From the NCBI GenBank assembly GCA_007135955.1, contig SLHW01000003.1, positions 1-61,954 of the forward strand: DNA of 61,954 nucleotides. The letters run 5' to 3'. The position numbers and the translations under genes are program-made. Shown here one piece after another: positions 8,735-18,152 of this stretch; the stretch's first letter is position 1; each line of letters opens with the position of its first letter. Origin of the DNA: Candidatus Saccharimonadota bacterium. Its GTDB lineage: Bacteria > Patescibacteriota > Saccharimonadia > Saccharimonadales > SLHW01. The notes beneath the pieces are model-generated. The model worked only from the letters and a program-made list of their open reading frames with translations. It was not told where the DNA came from and made no database searches.

Positions 8735-10000
8735 GTGAAACAACACCGAGAAGAGACAGTACATCTAGATAAGCTCGTCCATGGAGGCCAGGCGCTGAGT
8801 CGTTTGCCCGATGGGCGAGCTGTATTTGTATGGGGTGGCTTGCCAGGGGAAATGGTAGCTATCATGCTAACAAAGCAAAAGAAGGACTACTGTGAAGCAG
8901 TGGTAAGGCAAGTACTAGAGCCTTCTAAGGAGCGGATTGAACCCAGAGATGCTGCTTATCTAAGTACTAGTCCGTGGCAGATTATGTCTTCGGAGGCAGA
9001 GGACAATTACAAAAAAGCAATACTTGAAGAGACTTTTCAGCGGAGTGATGCTCATGGTCTACAGAAGATTAGTTTTAGCCCAGCAAAAACATTTTGGCAG
9101 TACCGTAACAAAATGGAGTATAGCTTCTTTGGCGACGAAACAGGTTTACACCTAGCGTTGTATCAGCGGGGAACACGCTGTAAGCAGATACTTACTGGCA
9201 GCTCGATAGCCATGCCGTCAATTGATAAAACCGCTGAAGCAATCCGCCAACTGCTAGAGAAAAACAATGTTCGGGCAAGTGACCTAAAGGCTGTTATTGT
9301 TCGCTCAAATCAAGTTGGTGATACGGCCGCAGCGTTGTTTGTAAAGCGCGAAGATTTCCCAGATATTAAGCAGCTTAGCGGTACCTGTCAAGGAGTTGTT
9401 GTCTACTACTCGACATCTAAAAGTCCAGCTAGCGTTGCCACTAAGCAATTGTATCGCTACGGCGACAGCGTTCTCCAAGATGAGATTTCACGACACCCTA
9501 TAAACTATGACGTAACCAGTTTTTTCCAGGTTAATGTTCCGGAATTAGAACCAGTTATTGAGCGCATGAGCAGTCACCTTAGTGGTAGTGACGAAGTGAT
9601 AGATTTCTATGCTGGGGTGGGGACGTTTGCTCGGGTACTGAATGCAACAAAGATGGTTGAGCTAGATGAAGCAAATATTAAGCTAGCTCGTCGAAATGTA
9701 AGTAAAGCTTGTGCGATCATCCATGCATCTGCTGAAAATTCTCTCGAACATATCCCGTCAGGTAGCACCACTGTCTTGATAGTTGATCCGCCACGCGCTG
9801 GATTGCACAAAAAAGTAATCCAACAGATACTCGCTCAACGACCAGCTCGCATCACATACCTTAGTTGTAACCCAGTGACACAAGCTCGAGACATCGCTTT
9901 ACTGCAAGGGCTATATGGTTTGGTTGAACTGAGTGGGCACAATTTTTTTCCACGAACACCACACATTGAAAGCCTGGCGTTATTGGAGCTGAAAGCATGA
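8735..10000 (+). CDS. TrmA/RlmD-family uracil-C5 RNA methyltransferase
   Basis: SAM-dependent methyltransferase forming 5-methyluridine in rRNA or tRNA (421 aa). An N-terminal TRAM RNA-binding domain (LDKLVHGGQALSRLPDGRA) is followed by the catalytic domain with SAM motif FYAGVGTFARV, DPPRAG and the nucleophile-cysteine motif YLSCNP. The Fe-S cysteine cluster (CxxCGGC) usual before the catalytic domain in RlmD is absent: the aligned stretch reads YLSTSPWQIM. Start is GTG 8735; the stop overlaps the next gene by 4 nt (ATGA), indicating translational coupling to rsmE. Confidence 0.9.
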   Translation: MKQHREETVHLDKLVHGGQALSRLPDGRAVFVWGGLPGEMVAIMLTKQKKDYCEAVVRQVLEPSKERIEPRDAAYLSTSPWQIMSSEAEDNYKKAILEETFQRSDAHGLQKISFSPAKTFWQYRNKMEYSFFGDETGLHLALYQRGTRCKQILTGSSIAMPSIDKTAEAIRQLLEKNNVRASDLKAVIVRSNQVGDTAAALFVKREDFPDIKQLSGTCQGVVVYYSTSKSPASVATKQLYRYGDSVLQDEISRHPINYDVTSFFQVNVPELEPVIERMSSHLSGSDEVIDFYAGVGTFARVLNATKMVELDEANIKLARRNVSKACAIIHASAENSLEHIPSGSTTVLIVDPPRAGLHKKVIQQILAQRPARITYLSCNPVTQARDIALLQGLYGLVELSGHNFFPRTPHIESLALLELKA

Positions 10001-10698
10001 GCGAACAACGCTTTTACTACGATATACAAAGTATAAAAAAGAAGTTAGTAGTCACTGACCAGCCATTGCTACATCAATGGTGTCATGTGCTGCGTCTTGC
10101 GGTTGGTGACACGGTAGTATTGTTTGATGGTTCTGGTAGAGACGTGGTCTACCAAATCAAGGCCTTGTCAAAGGGACACGCTGAGTTGCTACATAAATCA
10201 GATACGTCTGTCGAGCCTCCTCACAGAGAGGTTTGGCTAGCTTGGTCGCTACTCAAACGTGAAAATAACGAACTCGTAATTCAAAAAGCTACCGAACTGG
10301 GTGTCAGCCACTTAGTGCCACTAATCGCTGATCGATGTATCCGTTCTCATGTTTCGCAAGTTCGCTCAGACCGCTGGCAGAGAATTATCACTGAGGCTGC
10401 CGAGCAGTGCGGTCGCGGCAACTTGCCAAAACTTAGCGAACCGAAGACTGTAGCTGATATTTTACTAGAGCACGAACCAGGCAAGGTAGCTGTATGTCGA
10501 CAAGTCGATAACCAGCAATCAACAACTTTAATTTCCAGCCAAACAGTATTGGTTATGGTTGGTCCAGAAGGTGGCTGGTCGCCGGCAGAGGAGCAGTTAT
10601 TTGAATCTCATAATTTAGCGACACTTCAGCTTGGTCAGTTTACACTTAGGGCAGAAACTGCTGCCGTGGTGGCTGTCGCCAAAGTCGCTACTAGCTAA
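9997..10698 (+). CDS. rsmE: 16S rRNA m3U1498 methyltransferase RsmE
   Basis: SPOUT-fold methyltransferase that methylates N3 of U1498 in helix 44 of 16S rRNA. The C-terminal knot carries the SAM-binding signature MVGPEGGWSPAEE and LGQFTLRAETAA; a small PUA-like RNA-binding domain forms the N-terminus. It is 233 aa, typical of the family. It overlaps the upstream methyltransferase gene by 4 nt, so two rRNA-modifying enzymes are translated together. Confidence 0.95.
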   Translation: MSEQRFYYDIQSIKKKLVVTDQPLLHQWCHVLRLAVGDTVVLFDGSGRDVVYQIKALSKGHAELLHKSDTSVEPPHREVWLAWSLLKRENNELVIQKATELGVSHLVPLIADRCIRSHVSQVRSDRWQRIITEAAEQCGRGNLPKLSEPKTVADILLEHEPGKVAVCRQVDNQQSTTLISSQTVLVMVGPEGGWSPAEEQLFESHNLATLQLGQFTLRAETAAVVAVAKVATS

Positions 10699-10756
10699 CC
10701 CCTTATGTTATAGTAAGTATAGACGCCCTAGCACAACAAAGACAAAAAGGAACAGA

Positions 10757-12739
10757 ATGGGCTCCACAAAATACACACGAGCTATCGTAGTAGCTGTAAA
10801 AAAACTCTCAGGCCGCTTAAAAAGACTGCCACTTTATCAGCAGTTTTTAGTAGTTTCAGCTGTTGTTTTTATGGTGGTTATTGCTGGTAGCGTGGTTAGT
10901 CTTATGACTCCTCGTAATGCCGTTTTGTCATATCGTGAGCCAACTTGCGTTAGTAGTTTTGTACCGTTTCCAGCGTTTTTTAGTGCGAATAGTGAGGATG
11001 TCGATGTTTTCAGCGAGCGAACGATAATTTTTGGTAATCGCAGTCCAGTTTTCGCTCGCTCGCTTTGCGTTGAACCTAAGCGGGCACCTTTGCCTGGAGA
11101 ACCGTTAAAGGCCACAGTATCTTTACGTGCTCTGCCATTACTGGGCCAGCGAATCAAGATCGATGTACCTGATTATCCATCACCGCTGCCACTGGCATAT
11201 GAAAAAGCGGTTATTGAACTATCAGTTCGGGATGATCTAATCGTTGCATTAAATGATGAGGACAAAATATTTGACTATACTATCCGAGCTAATGGTAGCA
11301 ATCACATATGCAACAAGGATGATATTTTGCTACGGTGTAATCTCGAGCGATTGTCCCTCCAGCAGGCGAGCGAATATCCAGTAGTGGTTGACCGAATATT
11401 TAAAGACGAAACCGTCGAAACTATCGCACAAAAAACACTTGTTACGCTCGATCCACTAGAGGTTACGTCCAGCTCCATTGCCGAGGGAAAAACAGTGTTT
11501 GAGGAAATTCAAGCTATCACCATTGACTTTAACAAAGAACTGCAAGAGCCTGATAAAACTCAAATATTGTTAGCCGATAGTGATGGTACGCTTGCCGACT
11601 TTGCTCTTTCGATTACCGATAAGCAACTTACCCTGCAGCTGAATGAGCCTTTGGCACGTAAAATGGATTATTCACTTATTATCACAACCGACATGCTTGC
11701 GAAAGATAACGCGAGCTTGCAGCAGCGCTGGGAGCTCAACTTTACTATATCGGGTGGTCCCGAGGTGGCTAGTAGTAATATTCAGCCCAGCGGCTTTCCG
11801 AGACAATCGGCCATAACAGTAGTCTTTGATCAGCAGCTCGATGACAGGCAATCATTAGAGGAGATTGTGAGGGTAAGTCTCGGAGAAAGTGCGGTTGCAA
11901 CTTTCATAACAATAGACGGTGCAGTGCTCAGAATAACGCCTCAAGGAAATTTGCCGTTGTGCGGACAGTTCATGGTAAAAATCAGCGGCGAGATAGCTAG
12001 CCAATACGGTGTTATTAACGAGGTGGATTGGCAGGAAAGCGGCAGAACGACTTGTAAGACCACATCAATTATTGGCAACTCAGTCAGCGGGCGACCTATC
12101 TATGCACATACGTTTGGTAGCGGTCCGAATACAGTTTTGTATGTTGGCGGAATGCACGGCAGTGAATACAGTAGTGTCATCGTACTAGAGGAGTGGCTTA
12201 AAGAGCTCGATGCTAACCCCCAGCGGATCCCGAGTGATAAAAAACTCATCGTAATACCGCAAAGTTGTCCGGATTGCGTCGTAGTAAGGAGTCGTTTAAA
12301 TGCCAATAGGGTTGATCTAAATCGTAATTTCCCAACTAATGATTGGCAGTCAGAGGTGTATATACCTGGCCCAACCCATTTACCAGAAGGTGGTGGGAAT
12401 AGAGCATTATCTGAGCCAGAAGCTAAAGCCTTGGCAGATGTAGTCCGTCGCGAACGGCCGATGCTAACGTTAACCTATCATGCGGTTGCCGACATTGTTA
12501 TCAGTAATGATGCTGGACGTTCAATCGAATGGGGCAGGGAGTACGCTCGATTGTCTGGGTACGGTTTTTCTACAACTAATGACATAGAAAATGTGTTCAA
12601 CTATACGGCGACTGGTGCTTTTGAAGACTGGATACATGACGAGTTGGCTTTGCCGGCACTGTTGGTTGAGCTTGGTACTATGGCGAGTAACGAAATAAAC
12701 CGTAACCGTAGCGCTTTGTGGTATACCGTGAATTTATAA
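10757..12739 (+). CDS. Membrane-anchored extracellular M14 zinc carboxypeptidase-like enzyme
   Basis: Probable exported murein or peptide hydrolase (660 aa from ATG 10757, which has AAAAAGG upstream). A cytosolic basic stretch and one transmembrane helix (about residues 28-50) precede Ig-like beta domains, including an SbsA-like Big domain near residues 250-420. The C-terminal M14 catalytic domain has zinc ligands H467 and E470 (GMHGSE), H575 (TYHA), the substrate-binding motif NRVDLNRNFP and catalytic E638 (LVELGTM). NRVDLNRNF resembles the MpaA/DL-carboxypeptidase group that cuts cell-wall peptides. A TATAGT box lies about 45 nt before the start. Confidence 0.85.
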   Translation: MGSTKYTRAIVVAVKKLSGRLKRLPLYQQFLVVSAVVFMVVIAGSVVSLMTPRNAVLSYREPTCVSSFVPFPAFFSANSEDVDVFSERTIIFGNRSPVFARSLCVEPKRAPLPGEPLKATVSLRALPLLGQRIKIDVPDYPSPLPLAYEKAVIELSVRDDLIVALNDEDKIFDYTIRANGSNHICNKDDILLRCNLERLSLQQASEYPVVVDRIFKDETVETIAQKTLVTLDPLEVTSSSIAEGKTVFEEIQAITIDFNKELQEPDKTQILLADSDGTLADFALSITDKQLTLQLNEPLARKMDYSLIITTDMLAKDNASLQQRWELNFTISGGPEVASSNIQPSGFPRQSAITVVFDQQLDDRQSLEEIVRVSLGESAVATFITIDGAVLRITPQGNLPLCGQFMVKISGEIASQYGVINEVDWQESGRTTCKTTSIIGNSVSGRPIYAHTFGSGPNTVLYVGGMHGSEYSSVIVLEEWLKELDANPQRIPSDKKLIVIPQSCPDCVVVRSRLNANRVDLNRNFPTNDWQSEVYIPGPTHLPEGGGNRALSEPEAKALADVVRRERPMLTLTYHAVADIVISNDAGRSIEWGREYARLSGYGFSTTNDIENVFNYTATGAFEDWIHDELALPALLVELGTMASNEINRNRSALWYTVNL

Positions 12740-12752
12740 ACAATAGCTTGTT

Positions 12753-12917
12753 ACACTCGTATTTCGCACTTTCCTCGCCGCGCTATATCACCACAAGACG
12801 GCTGCAAACTGTTACTCCTTGCTTAACGTAACTACGGTTACGCTGCGCACTTGGATTAACAGTTTTCGCCCGCCTGAAGAGTAATCTATCATCGATAGGA
12901 AAGTACGAAATACGTGT
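12753..12917 (+). repeat. Structured intergenic element, copy 1
   Basis: First of two related ~165-bp intergenic elements (second at 39241-39402). The ends form an inverted repeat: CGTATTTCGCACTTTCCT (12758-12775) against AGGAAAGTACGAAATACG (12897-12914), 17 of 18 positions complementary. Inside are a second long stem (AAACTGTTA with TAACAGTTT) and a small hairpin (CGTAAC with GTTACG, TACG-type loop). It begins 13 nt after the M14 gene stop and its right edge runs into the promoter of the next gene. The two copies share CGCCGCGCTATATCAC, GCTGCAAACT and AGTTTTCGC blocks. Strand is not determined. It could be a structured RNA, a bidirectional terminator or a MITE-like repeat. Confidence 0.8.
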
Positions 12918-12922
12918 ACAAT
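12917..12922 (+). promoter_or_regulatory. -10 box of the PD-(D/E)XK nuclease gene
   Basis: TACAAT ending 8 nt before the ATG at 12931, abutting the right arm of the structured element. Implies a leaderless transcript. Confidence 0.5.
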
Positions 12923-12930
12923 AGAGTGTA

Positions 12931-13704
12931 ATGAGTTATCAGTATCAACGCAGTCAGCCGTATCGGCCTGGGCAAAAGACGGCCTACAAAATCTCTCGTA
13001 GCAAAATCGAGTTGTTTATGCAGTGTCCTCGGTGCTTCTGGCTGGATAATCGGCTTAAGATAAAACGCCCGAACGGTCCGCCGTTTCGTATAAACTCGGC
13101 TATTGATGAACTTCTCAAGCGCGAATTCGATGCTTATAGAAAAGACGCCAAGCCACACCCGATTATGGTTGATAACGATGTAAAGGCGGTGCCGTATCCA
13201 CACAAAGACCTTGATACGTGGCGAGCTAATTTTACTGGAGTTGCAACTGTGCATGTGCCAACTAATCTGCACATTTTTGGTGCAATTGATGATGTGTGGG
13301 TTGATGACGATGGGCGACTCATTGTCGTTGATTACAAAGCGACAGCTAAGGATAGTGAAGTGTCTATTGATGCTGACTGGCAACTGACCTATAAACGTCA
13401 AATGGAAGTGTATCAATGGTTGCTCCGCCAAAATGACTTCGACGTATCTGATACGGCCTACTTCGTCTATGCTAACGGTCGGCTTGACCTCGATAGCTTC
13501 GACAACAAAGTAGAATTTACGACCAAGTTGATTCCATATGTTGCCGATGCTTCTTGGGTCGATGACACACTTGCAAAAATCAAAGAAACACTTGAGGGTG
13601 ACATTCCTCCGGTTGGTTCGGCTGCAATGGGTGGCCCATGTGATTTTTGTAGCTATGCTCGCTCGCGTACTGAAATTACACTGCGGGCAATTCAGAAGAA
13701 GTAG
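12931..13704 (+). CDS. PD-(D/E)XK nuclease, Cas4/RecB-like
   Basis: Single-domain nuclease of the PDDEXK_1 (Cas4/AddB C-terminal) type, 257 aa. Catalytic signatures: GAIDDVWVDDDGRLIVVDYKA (Asp, then D-Y-K) and the downstream QMEVYQWLL helix. Two CxxC pairs bracket the fold, C32/C35 (QCPRC) and C237/C240 (PCDFC), suggesting a metal or Fe-S cluster that clamps the domain as in Cas4 and AddB. No cas genes or CRISPR repeats are near, so it is more likely a DNA-repair exonuclease. The start is set by a -10 box 8 nt upstream. Confidence 0.85.
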   Translation: MSYQYQRSQPYRPGQKTAYKISRSKIELFMQCPRCFWLDNRLKIKRPNGPPFRINSAIDELLKREFDAYRKDAKPHPIMVDNDVKAVPYPHKDLDTWRANFTGVATVHVPTNLHIFGAIDDVWVDDDGRLIVVDYKATAKDSEVSIDADWQLTYKRQMEVYQWLLRQNDFDVSDTAYFVYANGRLDLDSFDNKVEFTTKLIPYVADASWVDDTLAKIKETLEGDIPPVGSAAMGGPCDFCSYARSRTEITLRAIQKK

Positions 13705-13710
13705 TGATGA

Positions 13711-13741
13711 AAATCATCCACACTTGTGTACAAGATGATTT
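13711..13741. promoter_or_regulatory. Nested palindrome abutting the serS -10 box
   Basis: AAATCATC (13711-13718) and GATGATTT (13734-13741) are perfect inverted repeats, with a second small palindrome ACAC-tt-GTGT between them. The right arm touches the TATACT -10 box at 13741-13746, so it covers the -35 region of the serS promoter. It could be an operator, or the hairpin that ends the upstream transcript. Confidence 0.4.
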
Positions 13742-13757
13742 ATACTAGGAGGTAACA

Positions 13758-15014
13758 ATGTTAGATATTCAGTACATACGAGATAATCGAGACAAGGTCC
13801 AGCGTACTGCTGACGCAAAGGGGGTTTCGGTTTCCATTGATGAGCTACTTGAGCTAGACGAACGTCGCAGGGAGCAGCTACAAGAAACAGAGAGACTGCG
13901 TGCAAGCCGAAACGAAATAGCCAGCAAGATGAAGAGCGGAAGGCCAGAGGCAGCTTTGGTCGAAGAAGGAAGGCACCTGAAGGCTGAGCTTGCAAACAGT
14001 GAAACTAAGCTAGGCGAGATAGAGTCTACTTATAATGAAAAAATGCTGTTAGTGCCAAATGTCATGCATGAATCAGTCGTGCACGCGCCTGGCGAAGAGG
14101 GTAATATCGTCGTTGAGACAATTGGCAAAAAGCCATCCTTTGATTTTGATATAAAAGACCACCAAGAAATTGGTGAAGCTAAAGATTGGATTGATACTGA
14201 AACTGCGGCAAAAACTTCTGGCTCTCGTTTTTATTTTCTTAAGGGTGACATTGTCTTGCTGGAACAAGCGCTAGTGGCATGGATTTTTGAAAAGTTAGTC
14301 AATAAGGGGTTTACACCCGTTAGCGTACCAACTCTTGTGCGAGAAGAAATGATGGAAGGAACTGGTTTTTTTCCGGCAGATCGCAATGAGATTTATGCCA
14401 TAAACCCTGGTGAGGATGATTTATTCTTGGTGGGGACTTCAGAGGTGCCGTTAACTGGTTTACACCTAGTACATAAACTCCAAGAAGGCGATTTACCCAA
14501 AAAGTATGTTGGGTACTCGACTTGCTATCGTCGTGAGGCAGGGAGTTACGGCAAGGATACTAGGGGCATCTTTCGCGTACATCAGTTTAATAAGCTTGAA
14601 ATGTATTGCTTCGCACACCCAGACACATCTTGGGATATTCATGAAGAAATGCTGCAAATCGAAAAAGAAATTCTTTCTGAACTTGGATTCCACTATCAAG
14701 TTATAAACATCGGATCTGGTGATCTGGGTGCGCCAGCAGCGAAGAAATACGACTGTGAAGTATGGTTGCCGACTCAAGAAAAATATCGCGAGCTAACTAG
14801 CTGCTCAAACGTTACTGATTTTCAGGCGCGACGCACCGGAATAAAATACACCAACAACGAGGGGAACAGGGCTTTTGTGCACACACTAAACGGGACAGCA
14901 ATGGCTTCAACGCGTACATTGATTGCGATTATCGAGAATCATCAAACAAAGGAGGGAAATGTGACGATACCACAAGTACTACGACCATATATGGGAGGAA
15001 GGGAACAAATATGA
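13758..15014 (+). CDS. serS: Seryl-tRNA synthetase
   Basis: Charges tRNA-Ser (and tRNA-Sec where present). The N-terminal long coiled-coil arm (about residues 30-100) is followed by a class II core with GTSEVPLTGLH, motif 2 CYRREAGSYGKDTRGIFRVH and motif 3 NGTAMASTRTLIAIIEN. It is 418 aa, a normal length. A perfect Shine-Dalgarno AGGAGGT precedes the ATG, and a TATACT -10 box lies just before it. The stop overlaps the next gene by 4 nt. Confidence 0.97.
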   Translation: MLDIQYIRDNRDKVQRTADAKGVSVSIDELLELDERRREQLQETERLRASRNEIASKMKSGRPEAALVEEGRHLKAELANSETKLGEIESTYNEKMLLVPNVMHESVVHAPGEEGNIVVETIGKKPSFDFDIKDHQEIGEAKDWIDTETAAKTSGSRFYFLKGDIVLLEQALVAWIFEKLVNKGFTPVSVPTLVREEMMEGTGFFPADRNEIYAINPGEDDLFLVGTSEVPLTGLHLVHKLQEGDLPKKYVGYSTCYRREAGSYGKDTRGIFRVHQFNKLEMYCFAHPDTSWDIHEEMLQIEKEILSELGFHYQVINIGSGDLGAPAAKKYDCEVWLPTQEKYRELTSCSNVTDFQARRTGIKYTNNEGNRAFVHTLNGTAMASTRTLIAIIENHQTKEGNVTIPQVLRPYMGGREQI

Positions 15015-15388
15015 TAAAGAAATTCGAGATAACCGCTAAAAAAATCGAACTCACCGATGAGCTAAAGAAATATATAACACGTAAAATTGGCAAACTAGAC
15101 CGCTATTTACCACGTCAAGCAAGAGAGTCTGCTCATGCCGAGGTAGTCATGAAAGAGGCCGGTGGCAGCAAAGGCAAAAAAACTTACACCTGTGAGGTCA
15201 TTTTGCAGGTACCAGGCGAAACCATTACTGTATCTCAGGCGACAATTAATCCGTTTGCGGCAGTTGATATCGCAGAAGATACACTTAAGAACCGTATCCG
15301 TAAATACAAAAACACTCATGGCACCAACCGCCTGCACAAGCGAGCACTCGCTCGTATCAAACGGCGTACTGGTGGCCAGCTCGATTAA
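15011..15388 (+). CDS. hpf: Ribosome hibernation-promoting factor, short form
   Basis: HPF/RaiA-fold protein that binds the 30S decoding region in stationary phase and blocks translation. At 125 aa it is the short form: beta-alpha-beta-beta-beta-alpha domain (FEITAKKIELTDELKKYI ... VILQVPGETITVSQ) with a basic C-terminal tail and without the dimerising extension of long HPF. It overlaps serS by 4 nt (ATGA), so it is translationally coupled to a synthetase gene. Confidence 0.88.
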   Translation: MIKKFEITAKKIELTDELKKYITRKIGKLDRYLPRQARESAHAEVVMKEAGGSKGKKTYTCEVILQVPGETITVSQATINPFAAVDIAEDTLKNRIRKYKNTHGTNRLHKRALARIKRRTGGQLD

Positions 15389-15537
15389 GGTGTCTCAAAT
15401 TATCCTCGCACATCAACTGATAGTGCGTTACAATGGAGACTAGTATTTTTATGCACGAACTTAGGTGGGCTGTTTATAACGAACATGAGCGTGCATAAGA
15501 GAAAACAAGCAACAACAGGAGATAAGGCAAAAGCAAT

Positions 15538-18138
15538 ATGAAACGAATTGTGAAGCATGTGCTTGGTGACCCGCAGATAAGAACGCTGCGTCGACTAAGG
15601 AAGCGCCAAAAAGAAGTCAACGCCAAGGCCGACATTTACAAAAAAATGACCGATGCGAAGCTCAAAAAGCAAACCGCAGAATTGAAAAATCGCCTCAAGA
15701 AAGAGTCTCTCGACGCTATATTGCCGGATGCCTTTGCACTGGTGCGAGAAGTTGCCGACCGAACCGTTGGCATGCGTCATTTTGACGTACAGATAATCGG
15801 TGGCATCGGCCTGCATGAAGGTAGTGTGACTGAAATGAAAACTGGTGAAGGTAAAACTCTGGTAGCGACCGCGCCGGTTTACCTCAATGCGCTCACTGAA
15901 AAAGGCGTGCACGTTGTGACAGTCAATGACTATCTCGCGCAACGTGACGCAGGCTGGATGGCGCAAATTTATGATTTTCTTGATCTTAGCGTTGGCGTGA
16001 TTATTGCCAACGAGTCATTTGTTTATGACAAGTCGTTCAACAATGATAATCACGATGATTCTCGTTTTCAGCATTTAAGGCCAAGTACTCGCCGCGAAGC
16101 TTATGAAGCAGACATTACGTATGGAACAAACAACGAGTTCGGCTTTGACTATCTGCGTGACAACATGGTTCGAGAGGTTGGCCAGCTGCGTCAGCGTGAG
16201 CTACACTATGCTATCGTCGATGAAGTCGACTCAATTTTAATTGATGAAGCTCGAACACCACTGATTATTTCGGCACCGTCAGTTACTAGTGGAAGTGCTT
16301 ATGCGCAATTTGCGAAAGTAGTTCGTCCATTGAAGCGAGACAAGCACTATGAAGTCGACGAAAAACGCCGCACTGTTATCTTGACCGATGAGGGCGTTGA
16401 AGATGTTCAGAAAACTCTCGGTGTTGATAATATCTATGGCTCTGAACACATACGAACAATTTATCACCTAGAACAAGCGCTTAAGGCCGAGGCTATTTTC
16501 AAGCGAGACAAGGATTACGTCGTTACAAATGATGGCGAGGTGGTGATTGTCGACGAGTTTACTGGTCGCTTGATGCACGGTCGTCGCTATAACGAAGGAT
16601 TACACCAAGCAATTGAGGCTAAAGAAAACGTAGAAGTACAGCAAGAATCTATGACACTTGCAACGATATCGTTCCAAAATTACTTCCGCCTATACGAAAA
16701 ATTGGCTGGTATGACTGGTACGGCTATGACTGAAAGCGAAGAATTCCACCAGATCTATAAGCTTGATAGTGTCGAAATACCGCCCAACAAACCACTGGTT
16801 CGCAAAGATATGGCAGATAAGATTTACCGAACTGAAAAAGGTAAAATGCGCGCCATTATTCGTCAAGTAAAGGCATTGCACCAAAAAGGCCAGCCAGTTC
16901 TCATTGGCACCAACTCTATTGAAAAGAACGAACTACTTGCCGAGTGGCTCGATGAAGATAACGTTCCGCACCAGGTACTTAATGCTAAGAATAATGAGAG
17001 AGAAGCCGCTATCGTAGCAAAAGCTGGGCAAAAAGGTGCGGTTACACTTGCGACCAACATCGCTGGTCGTGGTACTGACATTGTGCTTGGCGAGGGAGTG
17101 AAAGAGCTTGGAGGGCTGTTTGTATTAGGCGCTGAGCGAAACGAATCTCGACGAGTTGATAATCAGCTTCGTGGCCGATCTGGTCGTCAGGGCGACCCAG
17201 GCGCTAGTCAATTTTACGTGAGTACCGAAGACCACCTAATGCGAGTTTTTGGTGGCGATAAAATTGGTAACTTCATGAATCGACTGGGCGCCGATGACGA
17301 AACGCCAATCGAAAGCCGTTTTATTAGCAAAAGCCTAGAAGCTGCGCAAAAGCGAGTGGAGGGCTACAACTATGATGCCCGTAAAAATGTCGTCAAATAC
17401 GATGACGTCATGAATCGTCACCGGCGAGCAACCTATGTTATGCGCCGAGAAATATTGCTCGAAGCCGATGTTAAGAAGCGCATCAAGATATTCATCGAAG
17501 AAGAGGCAGCCAAGATGGCCAATTCGCCACTACTGACAACCGATAAGTTTGAGTCAATTGTCACACACGTTTTTCCGCTTGATGATCCGGCGCTAGATCG
17601 CTTGTTTGATACCGACGCTGAGTTGTTCGAGAAAGCACTTATCAAGGAAGCTAACGAAACCTATGACGAAAAGGAATTTGCTTTTACTCCAGAAGTTATG
17701 CGTAAAGTTGAACGAGATGTGTACTTGCAGATTTTAGACAATCTATGGATGCAACACCTTGAGAACATGAGTCATTTGCGCGAGGGTATCCACTGGATTA
17801 GCGTTGGGCAGCGCGATCCATTGGTTGAGTATCGTCGTCAGGGTCAGCGATTATTTGAAGACATGCAAAACAGTCTTCGGCATGACGTGCTTCGCACTTT
17901 ATTCCACGCTGAGCCAGTGAGCAAGGAAGAGTTAGATCAGCCAGTCGAAACTGAACTTACCAAGGCAGCTCGTCATTCGGTGAGCAATGCCAATCAAATC
18001 CAGCGCTCCGAGCAGCACTCTGAGTCAGAGTATACTTCTCAGCGCAAAGAAGTTCGCCAACAGCAACAGCAGCAACAAAAACGTAAAAAATCGCGTAAAG
18101 CCGAGCGACAACGCAAAAAAGCGCATCGTAGAAAGTAG
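15538..18138 (+). CDS. secA: Preprotein translocase ATPase SecA
   Basis: Motor ATPase that pushes unfolded preproteins through SecYEG. Walker A is MKTGEGKTLVA, the DEAD-type Walker B is VDEVDSILIDEARTPLIISA, and GTDIVLG and GRSGRQGDPG helicase motifs follow. It is 866 aa. The C-terminus lacks the Cys-rich zinc SecB-binding motif and ends instead in a glutamine run and a strongly basic tail (KKRKKSRKAERQRKK), which may bind lipid or ribosome. It starts after an ~150-bp spacer with GGAG about 12 nt before the ATG. Confidence 0.98.
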   Translation: MKRIVKHVLGDPQIRTLRRLRKRQKEVNAKADIYKKMTDAKLKKQTAELKNRLKKESLDAILPDAFALVREVADRTVGMRHFDVQIIGGIGLHEGSVTEMKTGEGKTLVATAPVYLNALTEKGVHVVTVNDYLAQRDAGWMAQIYDFLDLSVGVIIANESFVYDKSFNNDNHDDSRFQHLRPSTRREAYEADITYGTNNEFGFDYLRDNMVREVGQLRQRELHYAIVDEVDSILIDEARTPLIISAPSVTSGSAYAQFAKVVRPLKRDKHYEVDEKRRTVILTDEGVEDVQKTLGVDNIYGSEHIRTIYHLEQALKAEAIFKRDKDYVVTNDGEVVIVDEFTGRLMHGRRYNEGLHQAIEAKENVEVQQESMTLATISFQNYFRLYEKLAGMTGTAMTESEEFHQIYKLDSVEIPPNKPLVRKDMADKIYRTEKGKMRAIIRQVKALHQKGQPVLIGTNSIEKNELLAEWLDEDNVPHQVLNAKNNEREAAIVAKAGQKGAVTLATNIAGRGTDIVLGEGVKELGGLFVLGAERNESRRVDNQLRGRSGRQGDPGASQFYVSTEDHLMRVFGGDKIGNFMNRLGADDETPIESRFISKSLEAAQKRVEGYNYDARKNVVKYDDVMNRHRRATYVMRREILLEADVKKRIKIFIEEEAAKMANSPLLTTDKFESIVTHVFPLDDPALDRLFDTDAELFEKALIKEANETYDEKEFAFTPEVMRKVERDVYLQILDNLWMQHLENMSHLREGIHWISVGQRDPLVEYRRQGQRLFEDMQNSLRHDVLRTLFHAEPVSKEELDQPVETELTKAARHSVSNANQIQRSEQHSESEYTSQRKEVRQQQQQQQKRKKSRKAERQRKKAHRRK

Positions 18139-18152
18139 TCTTAGGGTCTAGC

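Noticed and set aside
12931..13704. Cas4 of a CRISPR system
   Set aside because: No cas genes or repeats nearby; the cysteine pattern is two CxxC pairs, not one plus three.
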